20,705 bases of DNA from Actinomycetes bacterium (GTDB lineage: Bacteria; Actinomycetota; Actinomycetes; Actinomycetales; Actinomycetaceae): positions 1-20,705 of the forward strand of contig JAFAAX010000019.1 in NCBI GenBank assembly GCA_023426345.1. The letters run 5' to 3'. The translations under genes and the position numbers were made by a program. The notes beneath the pieces are model-generated. The model did no database searches. It saw nothing but the letters and a program-made list of their open reading frames with translations, and had not been told where the DNA came from. Of this stretch, positions 1 to 9,080 are shown piece after piece (positions within the stretch are counted from its first letter, which is position 1; every line of letters begins with the position of its first letter).

Positions 1-1
1 C

Positions 2-1665
<1,664 letters not shown>

Positions 1666-1669
<4 letters not shown>

Positions 1670-3159
1670 GCGCATCCTGGCCGCCCGACGTCGACCTGCT
1701 GGGCGTCATCGACGAATGGATCCGCGCGCAGCGGTGGTTCCCCGCCGACGCCGGCGCCGAGATGGAGCTGCTCGACAACATCGACGTCTCGGCGCAGTCC
1801 GCCCCCGTCGACCGGGATCCGCAGGCCCCCCTGGACCCCGTGTGGATCTCCCTGGTCCGCGTCGGGGCGGCGACCCTCCAGATCCCCCTGGTCTTCACCG
1901 ACGCGCCGCCCGAGGACGGGCGCGGCGTCATCGCCCGCGTGCGCGACGCCTGGCTGATCGACGGCGTCCTCCACCCCGCGTTCGTGCGCGCCTGGATCCG
2001 CAGCGCCGCCGACGCCGGGACCCTCGGCGAGGGGCTGGTCGACGCCGGCCGGCTCGAGGAGTCCCTGCTGGCCCGCGCCTCCCAGGCGCGCCTCGTCAGC
2101 GGCGAGCAGTCGAACTCGTCCCTCATCCTCCCCGCGGTTCCGGGAGCCCCCGGCGACGAGGGCGGCCCCGGCGACGAGGGAGGCGACCCGGCCCGCGCCG
2201 GCGTCATCCTCAAGTGCCTGCGCGCCGTCATGCCCGGCGTGCACCCCGACCTCGAGGCCCCGCTGGCGCTGGTCCGCGAGGGATGGACGCACGTCCCCGC
2301 GCCGCTCGCCCACCTTGAGATCCCCGTCCCCCTGTCCGACGCCGCGGGAGGGCGGCGCCGCGAGCCGGCCGTCTCGGGCATCGCGGCGGCCCTGGTGGAG
2401 GGCGCCGACGACGGATTCGCGATCTTCGTCGATCTGGCGCGCACCGGTGAGGACCCGGCGATCCCTGCCCGCGAGCTCGGGATGCTCACCGCCCAGATGC
2501 ACCACCACCTGGCCGACGCGTTCGGGCTGGGACCCGCGCCCTCCGGCGCCGCGCTGGCGGCCCGCATCGGGGCCAACCTCCAGGCCGCGGCCGCGGAGGT
2601 CCACGAGCTCGACGAGGACCTGCTGCGCCGCCTCGACGAGGTCGTGTCCGCCCTGCCGGACCTCACCGACCTGCCGCCCGCGATCCGCATCCACGGCGAC
2701 TACCACCTCGGGCAGGCCCTGCGCGGAGCCGACCGCCGGTGGTACGTCGTCGACTTCGAGGGCGAGCCGCTGCGGCCCCTGGAGGAGCGGCGCCGCCCCG
2801 ACCTGGCGGTGCGCGACGTCGCCGGCATGCTGCGCTCCTTCGACTACGCGGGCGCCCAGGCGGCGCGCTCGGAGAACCCACACGGGCGCACGACGGCCGC
2901 CTCCACGGCCGAGCTGCCGCTCATCACGGCGGCGACGCCCGCGGGTCCCTCCGGCGATCCGGCGTGGAGCCGCGCCGCCCAGGAGGCCTTCGTCGCCGGC
3001 TACACCGACGGCCACGGGTTCGACGGCGACCTCCTGGCGCTGGTACGGGCCCTGATGATCGAGAAGGCCGCCTACGAGGTCGTCTACGAGCATCGGCTGC
3101 GCCCCAGCTGGCTGTCCATCCCGATGGGCGCCCTCGTCGAGCTCGCGCGCCCGGCGTGA
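1666..3159 (+). CDS. mak: Maltokinase
   Basis: ATP-dependent kinase that makes maltose 1-phosphate from maltose, the donor for GlgE in alpha-glucan synthesis (also called pep2). 497 residues, slightly longer than the roughly 455-residue mycobacterial enzyme. The N-terminal cap begins VIDEWIRAQRWFPA (about 15-28). The kinase core carries SGEQSNSSL near 145, the catalytic-loop motif IHGDYHLGQ (H343, G344, D345) and the metal-binding VVDFEGEP (D363), both typical of this aminoglycoside-phosphotransferase-like family. It ends in a YEHRLRPSWLSIP segment. The ATG is chosen because it overlaps the treS stop and has a strong GGAGGAGG seven bases upstream. An acidic GDEGG duplication sits just after the SSL segment. 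The same frame also stays open back through treS, but that is a GC-bias shadow and not a fusion. Confidence 0.94.
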
Positions 3160-3225
3160 GTCCGCGCGCCCGATCGGACCGCAGAACGACGCCTCCCGAC
3201 CGGCCCCGAGTGGAAGGATGGATCC

Positions 3226-5409
3226 ATGGACACCTCCCCGATCCCCGTTGACCCGACGGTCCTCGACGCCGTCGCCCAGGGCAGCTACTACGCCCCGCAC
3301 TCCGTGCTCGGCGCCCACCCCGGCGACGGGGGCATCACGGTGCGCACGGTGCGGCATCTGGCGGACGCCGTGGAGGTCGTCACCGCGGACGCCGCCTACC
3401 CGGCCGCCCACGAGCGCGGCGGGGTGTGGACGGCGGTGCTGCCCCTCGACGACATCCCCGACTACCGCCTGCGCGTCACCTACGGCGACCAGACGACGCT
3501 CCTCGACGACCCGTACCGGTTCCTGCCCACCCTCGGCGAGATGGACACCTACCTGATCTCCGAGGGCCGCCACGAGGAGCTGTGGACCGTCCTGGGGGCC
3601 CACGTCCGCCACTACACGGGTCCGATGGGCGACGTCTCGGGCGTAGGGTTCGCCGTGTGGGCGCCCAGCGCGCGGGCCGTCCGCGTCGTCGGCGACTTCA
3701 ACTTCTGGGACGGCACGGCCACCGCCATGCGCTCCCTGGGCGTGTCCGGCGTCTGGGAGATCTTCGTCCCCGGCGTCGCGGTGGGAGCGCGCTACAAGTT
3801 CGAGATCCAGGGTCCCGCGGGCAACTGGTTCCAGAAGGCCGACCCCCTGGCGCGCGCCACGGAGATCCCGCCCTCCACGGCGTCGGTGGTCACCGACCTG
3901 TTCCACGAGTGGGGGGACGACGCCTGGATGCGGGCGCGCCCCACCCGCACGCCGCACACGGGGCCGATGTCGATCTACGAGGTCCACGTGGGCTCCTGGA
4001 AGCAGGGGCTGGGCTACCGCGGGCTCGCCGACGAGCTCATCCCCTACCTGCAGGAGACCGGGTTCACCCACGTGGAGTTCATGCCCGTCGCCGAGCATCC
4101 CTTCGGGGGCTCGTGGGGCTACCAGGTGACGTCCTACTACGCGCCGACGGCCCGCTACGGGACGCCGGACGACTTCCGCTACCTGGTCGACCGGCTCCAC
4201 CAGGCCGGCATCGGCGTCCTCCTGGACTGGGTGCCCGCCCACTTCCCGAAGGACGACTGGGCGCTGGCCCGCTTCGACGGCACGCCCCTGTATGAGGACC
4301 CCGATCCCCTGCGCGGCGAGCACCCGGACTGGGGCACCTACGTCTTCAACTTCGGGCGCCGCGAGGTGCGCAACTTCCTGGTTGCCAACGCCCTGTACTG
4401 GCTCCAGGACTTCCACATCGACGGGCTGCGCGTCGACGCCGTCGCCTCGATGCTCTACCTCGACTACTCGCGCAAGGACGGGCAGTGGCGGCCCAACCAG
4501 TACGGGGGCCGGGAGAACCTCGAGGCCATCCAGTTCCTCCAGGAGGCCAACGCCACGGCCTACCGCCGCAATCCGGGCATCGTGATGATCGCCGAGGAGT
4601 CCACGGCCTGGCCGGGCGTCACGGCGCCCACCAGCGGGGGCGGGCTGGGCTTCGGGATGAAGTGGAACATGGGGTGGATGAACGACACCCTGCGCTACAT
4701 GCGCGAGGACCCCGTCAACCGCCGCTGGCACCACGGGGAGCTGACGTTCTCCCTGGTCTACGCCTTCTCGGAGAACTTCGTCCTGCCGCTGTCCCATGAC
4801 GAGGTCGTCCACGGCAAGGGCTCCCTGTACTCCAAGATGCCCGGCGACGACTGGCAGAGGCTCGCGGGGCTGCGGGCCCTGTACGCCTACCAGTGGTCGC
4901 ATCCCGGCAAGCAGCTGCTGTTCATGGGCCAGGAGTTCGGCCAGCAGCAGGAGTGGGCGGAGTCCTACAGCCTGGACTGGTGGCTCCTGGACGAGCCCCG
5001 TCACCGCGGCCTCGAGCAGCTGGTCGCCCGCCTCAACGCCGTCTACCGGGCGGAGCCCGCGCTGTGGGACGACGACTACACGGGCTTCGAGTGGATCGAC
5101 GCCTCCGACGGCGACCACAACGTCATCTCCTACCTGCGCAAGGGGCCCGACGCCGAGGACCGCCAGCGCGTCCTGGTGTGCCTGGCCAACTTCGCGGGCA
5201 CGCCCCATGAGGGCTACCGCGTGGGCCTGCCGTTCGGCGGGGATTGGGAGGAGGTCCTCAACACGGACGACGAGGCCTTCGGGGGCTCGGGCGTGGTCAA
5301 CGTCGGGCCGATCGTCGCCGAGTCCGTCTCCTGGAACGGCCGCCCCGCCTCCGTCGAGCTGCGGGTGCCGCCCTTGGGCGCCGTGTGGCTGGCGCCCCGC
5401 GGCCGCTGA
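3226..5409 (+). CDS. glgB: 1,4-alpha-glucan branching enzyme GlgB
   Basis: Cleaves alpha-1,4-glucan chains and re-attaches them by alpha-1,6 bonds; here it would branch the glucan built from maltose 1-phosphate. 727 residues, the normal full length for the two-N-domain form. Order: first N-terminal beta domain (about 10-105), CBM48 (about 115-225, with GFAVWAPSARAVRVVGDFN), GH13 barrel (about 245-610) and C-terminal beta domain. Catalytic residues are D404 in GLRVDAVASM, E457 in MIAEES and D525 in LSHDEVVHG, matching the E. coli D405/E458/D526 triad in spacing. The ATG follows GGAAGG at an 8-base spacing. It lies 66 bases after mak on the same strand and is probably co-transcribed. It is convergent with the thioredoxin-like gene, with 39 bases between the stops. 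Confidence 0.97.
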   Translation: MDTSPIPVDPTVLDAVAQGSYYAPHSVLGAHPGDGGITVRTVRHLADAVEVVTADAAYPAAHERGGVWTAVLPLDDIPDYRLRVTYGDQTTLLDDPYRFLPTLGEMDTYLISEGRHEELWTVLGAHVRHYTGPMGDVSGVGFAVWAPSARAVRVVGDFNFWDGTATAMRSLGVSGVWEIFVPGVAVGARYKFEIQGPAGNWFQKADPLARATEIPPSTASVVTDLFHEWGDDAWMRARPTRTPHTGPMSIYEVHVGSWKQGLGYRGLADELIPYLQETGFTHVEFMPVAEHPFGGSWGYQVTSYYAPTARYGTPDDFRYLVDRLHQAGIGVLLDWVPAHFPKDDWALARFDGTPLYEDPDPLRGEHPDWGTYVFNFGRREVRNFLVANALYWLQDFHIDGLRVDAVASMLYLDYSRKDGQWRPNQYGGRENLEAIQFLQEANATAYRRNPGIVMIAEESTAWPGVTAPTSGGGLGFGMKWNMGWMNDTLRYMREDPVNRRWHHGELTFSLVYAFSENFVLPLSHDEVVHGKGSLYSKMPGDDWQRLAGLRALYAYQWSHPGKQLLFMGQEFGQQQEWAESYSLDWWLLDEPRHRGLEQLVARLNAVYRAEPALWDDDYTGFEWIDASDGDHNVISYLRKGPDAEDRQRVLVCLANFAGTPHEGYRVGLPFGGDWEEVLNTDDEAFGGSGVVNVGPIVAESVSWNGRPASVELRVPPLGAVWLAPRGR

Positions 5410-5423
5410 CCCCCTGTGCGTGT

Positions 5424-5448
5424 GGCCGGGTCCGGGGAGGGACCGGCC
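5424..5448. terminator. Hairpin shared by the convergent glgB and thioredoxin-like genes
   Basis: GGCCGGgTCC (5424-5433) pairs with GGACCGGCC (5440-5448), a nine-pair GC-rich stem with one bulged G and a six-base loop. It fills the gap between the two convergent stop codons and would fold from either strand, so it is a likely bidirectional terminator. There is no clear T tract, as is common in actinobacteria. Confidence 0.6.
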
Positions 5449-6390
5449 TCAGACCATGAGGAGCGTGGACAGCCTCCGGCGGGCCGCCTTGACGGCCTCC
5501 GTGGCTCCGGCGACGCGGAAGAGATCGAGCAGGCGCAGGCGCGCCCGATCGCGTTCCTCCGCGTCGGCGGCGTCCGCGATGACGCCGAGGAGCAGGTCGA
5601 AGGCCCCCTCCTGGTCGCCGGCCTCGAACGCGGCGTCGGCGCGCGCCGCCGGGTCGTCCGCCGCGTCGGCGCTGCGGGCCGCGAGGCGCGCCCGGGACAG
5701 GTGGGCCTTCGCGTCCTCGTCGCGGGGGTTGCGCTCGACGACCTTTTCCCAGGCCGCCACCGCCCCGTCCAGGTCCCCGGCGTCCTGCGCCGCCAGCGCC
5801 GGCAGGTAGTCGTCGGGGGTCGGCTTCTGCGTGTCCTGCGCCGTGACGGCCACGGCCCCCGTGACGCCCATCTGGGCGGCGACCTGGAGCAGCTCGTCGA
5901 GGACGGGGGTCACCTGCTCGCGGATCGGGGCGCCCTGGAACAGCGGGACGGGCCGCCCGCCGACCAGCGCGACGACCGTCGGCAGGGACTGCGCCTGGAA
6001 GGCCTGGACGATCGACGGTGAGGCGTCCGCGTCGATCTCGACCAGCTGGAAGCGCCCCGCATACTCGCGGGCCAGCCCCTCCAGGACGTCCAGGGCCGCG
6101 TGGGCGTTGAGGCCGCGCGGGGACCACAGGACGACCAGCACCGGCACCGTGCGCGAGGTGGAGACGATGTCGTTGAAGGTGGACTCGTCGCCCGCCGTGA
6201 TGAGCGGGACGTCGAGGCGCATGGTCGCCTCGTCCACGGGCAGCGCGGCGGCGGCATCGGGCGCCGGGGCGGGCGCGGAGGCGAGGTCCACCGCGCCGTG
6301 CGCGTCGACGTGGCTGATGTCCTGCGCCTGCCGCTGCGGGGCGGTGCGGGGCTCCTGCGGGTCCGGTGGTGTGGTGTGAGGATCGCTCAC
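5449..6390 (-). CDS. Cysteine-free thioredoxin-fold/TPR protein, CnoX (YbbN)-like
   Basis: 313 residues. A disordered, Pro/Ala/Gln-rich N-terminus (about 1-60) precedes a thioredoxin fold (about 62-172) that keeps the central strand VPVLVVLWS, FQLVEIDAD and the cis-Pro loop SLPTVV (P137). TPR-like helices follow (about 190-313; e.g. AAQDAGDLDGAVAAWEKVVE). Where thioredoxins have WCGPC this protein reads WSPRGLN (89-95), and the whole chain has no cysteine, so it cannot do disulfide chemistry. The architecture is that of CnoX/YbbN holdase co-chaperones; a holdase or adaptor role is inferred from fold only. The GTG start lies four bases after the upstream lipoprotein stop, with GGAAGGGGA before it, so it is the last gene of a coupled trio. 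Its place next to a convergent glgB resembles Rv1324 in M. tuberculosis. No signal peptide or TM segment is seen. Confidence 0.88.
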   Translation of the reverse strand: MSDPHTTPPDPQEPRTAPQRQAQDISHVDAHGAVDLASAPAPAPDAAAALPVDEATMRLDVPLITAGDESTFNDIVSTSRTVPVLVVLWSPRGLNAHAALDVLEGLAREYAGRFQLVEIDADASPSIVQAFQAQSLPTVVALVGGRPVPLFQGAPIREQVTPVLDELLQVAAQMGVTGAVAVTAQDTQKPTPDDYLPALAAQDAGDLDGAVAAWEKVVERNPRDEDAKAHLSRARLAARSADAADDPAARADAAFEAGDQEGAFDLLLGVIADAADAEERDRARLRLLDLFRVAGATEAVKAARRRLSTLLMV

Positions 6391-6394
6391 GAGG

Positions 6395-7429
6395 TCATTC
6401 CCCTTCCGGTTTCTTCGAGTCGTCGCGGGTGATGGAGACGATGGAGCGCTCCGCCCCGACGACGCTGGCCTTTCCGCCCGCCTGCGCGCTGGGGATCTGG
6501 AGGAGCACCGTCGCCACGTAATGGGCGGTGACGGTGCCGACGACGTTCGGGTCGTCCCCGGCCAGCGTGGCGGCCGCGCCGCCGAGCTTGATCGTCGAGT
6601 CCTTGACGGTCCGCGCGTAGGTGGAGGAGTAGGTGAAGGAGGCGGCGACCAGCGCGGAGCCGTCCTGCAGGACGACGCCCGCGGGCGGGGCGGCATCCGC
6701 CGCGGGTGTCTCCGCCTGCACGGTCACGGAGCCGGCGGCCTTCACGGAGTCGTTGAGGCTCGTGGCGCCGTCCAGGTAGGTCTTCGCGAACTCGTCGGTC
6801 GTGAAGTGGTCGTCGCCCGCCGTGCCCGCGTTGAGCATGTCGACGTAGGCCGCCACCGCGTCCGCGGGCGTCATGACGAAACCGGTCGCGTCCGCGCCGA
6901 CGTAGGGCGACCCCTGGTCGACGGCGATCGTCGTCAGGGAGGTGCCGCCCAGCAGCCGGGTCCAGTTCACCAGTTTGTAGTCCGAACGCGCGTCCTGCTG
7001 CGTGAGGACGAAGACGTTCGGCAGGGCGCCCGCGTCGGCCTGGGCGATGTCGACGATCGCCCGCGGCCACGTGTCCGTGTTCGTCACCGTCACGGACTGC
7101 GCCGTCAGCGTGAGAGGCGCGACCTCGGCCCCCTTCGCGCTCGCCAGGGCGTACTGGGCGCGGCGCAGGCTCAGCGCCGGATCGGCCACCCGCGCACCCA
7201 GGTCCGTGGCGTCCATGGACTGGTCCGCGTGGTCCAGCGTCTCCTGGACGGAGGCGAGGACCTCGTCCAGGCGGTCCGTGTCGAGGTTCGGGGCGCCGCT
7301 CTGGGACGCGGCGCCCGACTGCTGGGCGCCGCCCGAGGGGGCCGTGATCTCGTCGCGCCCGCAGGCGGCCACGGTGAGCGCCGTGGCCAGCGCGACCAGG
7401 GCAGCCAATGTCCGACTGCTAGGCCTCAT
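6395..7429 (-). CDS. Lipoprotein of unknown function
   Basis: 344 residues, not recognised as a named family. It has a clear lipoprotein signal: basic n-region MRPSSR, hydrophobic stretch about 8-21, and lipobox V-A-A-C with the lipidated Cys at 23. A flexible Gly/Ser/Gln linker (about 30-47, QQSGAASQSGAPN) leads to a mixed alpha/beta exported domain without any obvious catalytic signature. Recognisable segments are TVTNTDTWPRAIVDIAQ near 115-130, YKLVNWTRLL near 155, and a second half starting near ADAVAAYVDMLNAG. The two-part layout might be two related substrate- or partner-binding folds, but I cannot assign one. The ATG overlaps the end of the upstream membrane-protein gene by 11 bases, so its translation is coupled to that gene. 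It was probably anchored outside the membrane alongside that protein. Confidence 0.82.
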   Translation of the reverse strand: MRPSSRTLAALVALATALTVAACGRDEITAPSGGAQQSGAASQSGAPNLDTDRLDEVLASVQETLDHADQSMDATDLGARVADPALSLRRAQYALASAKGAEVAPLTLTAQSVTVTNTDTWPRAIVDIAQADAGALPNVFVLTQQDARSDYKLVNWTRLLGGTSLTTIAVDQGSPYVGADATGFVMTPADAVAAYVDMLNAGTAGDDHFTTDEFAKTYLDGATSLNDSVKAAGSVTVQAETPAADAAPPAGVVLQDGSALVAASFTYSSTYARTVKDSTIKLGGAAATLAGDDPNVVGTVTAHYVATVLLQIPSAQAGGKASVVGAERSIVSITRDDSKKPEGE

Positions 7430-8681
7430 CGCTGTCTCCCTTCGACGTGCGGCGCCTCCACCCGGCGATCACCGAGGACCACCGCCCCTCGCCGCCCCCG
7501 GCCGTCTCCGCGGACTCCGGCCCCTCAGGGTGGACCGCCTGTGAGATGCCGGTGTCGAACTCGTGGCCGTCGACGACGAAGCGGTCCTCGCCGCGATCGC
7601 GCGCCTCACGCAGGGCGCGGCGCGACGGGAGCGCCATCCCCTCGCGGATCGCCGAGAGGTCGATGAGGCCGGAGTCCGTCGGGACGGTCTCGGGGGGATC
7701 CTGGTCGTCCGCCGACGTCATGCCGGCGTGGCGGCCGAGCAGCGAGGCGCGCTCCACGACGGGGGCATCCGCCTCCTCCGCCGTGGCCTCCTCCTGGTCG
7801 TCGGGCTCCTCCTGCGCGGTCGCCGGGGCGCCCTCCGCGGCGAGCGGCGCCGTCCCGCCGGGTTCGTCGCCGAGAGGCGGCCACGGGGCGTCGAGCGCGC
7901 CGGCGCCGCCGGACGTGTCCGCGCCGTCCGCGGCCCGGCGCCGGCGCTGCCGGACGGTGCGCCACTCGAGCAGGAAGAGGATCGCGGCGACCGCGAGGAA
8001 CAGCCCGGCCAGGGAGAAGGCGGCGACAGCGCCGCCGTTGCCTTGCTCGACGGCCCACGTCACGGTGATCGCGGGGGCCGCCGCGCCGCCCTCGACGGCG
8101 GCCAGGACGGATCGGTCCGCGGGGACGTCGCTCAGCGTGAGGCTCGCCGTGCCCGTCCCGGACGTCTCCTGCAGCCACATGTCGTTGCCCAGCGGGGACT
8201 GCGCCCCCGACTGCGCCGTGTCCCCGGACTGGGCCGCGCTCCCGGATTGGGCCGTGTCCCCGGACTGGACGGCCGAGGCGCCCGACTGCCCGGACTGGGA
8301 GGCGTCGCCCGACAGCGTCCGGGACGCGGCGACCCCCGGATGATCGACGACCTTGAGGGCCGTCCATCCCTGGGCGATGCCGACGACCTCCGTGTAGCCG
8401 GCGTCCCCGATCCATCCGAGGACGTCCGTGGGCGTGCCCACCACCAGATCCACCGTGCTCGAGGGATCCGCCGCCTCGACCGTGACCGTCACCTGCCGGC
8501 CTTCGCCCTGGAGGGGCAGCACGCCGTCCCGCGTCATCACGTAGGGCTCGTCCGGCGTGGCGGAGGCCACCACCTGGTCGGCCGGCCTCCACACGGTCAG
8601 AGCGAGGATCCCCGCCACGGCGGCCACGACCGCCAGCGCCGCGGCGACCAGAGCCGCCGCGAACTGCCTCATGCGTCCCAC
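7419..8681 (-). CDS. Two-TM membrane protein with QSG-repeat linker, unknown function
   Basis: 420 residues, not recognised as a named family. Predicted layout: TM1 or uncleaved signal anchor (7-30), an exported domain (about 35-215) interrupted by a low-complexity QSG-rich linker (125-165), TM2 (219-240) followed by RTVRQRRRRA, and a long acidic cytoplasmic tail (about 250-420). The Arg cluster after TM2 fixes the tail inside. The tail holds a conserved-looking patch (LPSRRALREARDRGEDRFVVDGHEF, about 351-375; two overlapping pieces LPSRRALREARDRG and RGEDRFVVDGHEF). The GTG at 8681 is chosen because GAGGAG lies eight bases upstream; the in-frame ATG nine bases later has poorer spacing. First gene of a trio with the lipoprotein (11-base overlap) and the thioredoxin-like gene. 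A weak TATCGT (8723-8728, minus strand) could be its -10 box, but no -35 is visible. Confidence 0.8.
   Translation of the reverse strand: MGRMRQFAAALVAAALAVVAAVAGILALTVWRPADQVVASATPDEPYVMTRDGVLPLQGEGRQVTVTVEAADPSSTVDLVVGTPTDVLGWIGDAGYTEVVGIAQGWTALKVVDHPGVAASRTLSGDASQSGQSGASAVQSGDTAQSGSAAQSGDTAQSGAQSPLGNDMWLQETSGTGTASLTLSDVPADRSVLAAVEGGAAAPAITVTWAVEQGNGGAVAAFSLAGLFLAVAAILFLLEWRTVRQRRRRAADGADTSGGAGALDAPWPPLGDEPGGTAPLAAEGAPATAQEEPDDQEEATAEEADAPVVERASLLGRHAGMTSADDQDPPETVPTDSGLIDLSAIREGMALPSRRALREARDRGEDRFVVDGHEFDTGISQAVHPEGPESAETAGGGEGRWSSVIAGWRRRTSKGDSDEA
8209..8262. repeat. 18-bp in-frame tandem repeat, three units
   Basis: Three near-identical 18-base units (8209-8226, 8227-8244, 8245-8262) with a partial fourth to about 8268. 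On the minus strand they encode Q-S-G-(D/S)-(T/A)-A hexapeptides in the exported linker of the two-TM protein. The period is a multiple of three, so copy-number change by slippage would keep the reading frame. Confidence 0.85.
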
Positions 8682-8750
8682 GTCAGTCGCTCCTCGCATC
8701 CATCCACCGGTCCATCCCATCCACGATACGGTCTCGACGCCCCCCGCGCC

Positions 8751-8768
8751 CAGCCGCGCCCCGCGCTG
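8751..8768 (-). terminator. Hairpin after the zinc-ribbon gene
   Basis: CAGC-c-GCG pairs with CGC-GCTG around a three-base loop, a seven-pair GC stem with one bulge. It begins 10 bases beyond the stop codon of the 100-residue gene and lies before the next gene on the same strand. It is a plausible end for the nucS-nagA transcript. No T tract is present, so support is moderate. Confidence 0.4.
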
Positions 8769-8777
8769 CGGCCCACG

Positions 8778-9080
8778 TCACGATGGCCTCAGCCCCCGAC
8801 GCCAGCACGCCGTGTGCCAGTGCCGACGCGCCTCGACGCCGACGTCCACGCCGAACGCCGCCTCCTCCGGCCACACGACCACGTGCGGGGCGCCGACCGC
8901 GATCGTCTGCAGGCACCCCGGGCACCGGTACTCCTTCGAGGCGGGGCCCAGGTACTGCACGTGGTACTCGACGCCGTCGCGGCCGGCCTCGAGCCGGGGC
9001 ATCGACGCCAGGCGGTCCTGGTCGAGATCGCGGTGCGGCTGCGCCCAGGGCCGGCGGCGGCCTCGTCGGGAGCGCGCCAT
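8778..9080 (-). CDS. Small zinc-ribbon-like protein, unknown function
   Basis: 100 residues. A very basic N-terminus (MARSRRGRRRP) is followed by a small domain with YRCPGC (C53, C56) and HWHTAC (H87, H89, C92). The CxxC plus His/Cys pair at that spacing looks like a zinc-binding ribbon of the HNH/treble-clef type, but I see no complete HNH nuclease signature. Trp and Val-rich VVVWPEEAAFG lies between the two metal half-sites. Small proteins of this kind recur in actinobacteria as hypothetical genes; I cannot name a function. The ATG overlaps the nagA stop (ATGA), so it is translated with nagA, though a functional link to amino-sugar metabolism is not implied. The basic tail could bind nucleic acid (inference). 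Confidence 0.75.
   Translation of the reverse strand: MARSRRGRRRPWAQPHRDLDQDRLASMPRLEAGRDGVEYHVQYLGPASKEYRCPGCLQTIAVGAPHVVVWPEEAAFGVDVGVEARRHWHTACWRRGLRPS

Noticed and set aside
3160..3179. GTCCG/CGGAC hairpin after mak as a terminator
   Set aside because: Only five pairs with a ten-base loop, and glgB follows at once on the same strand.
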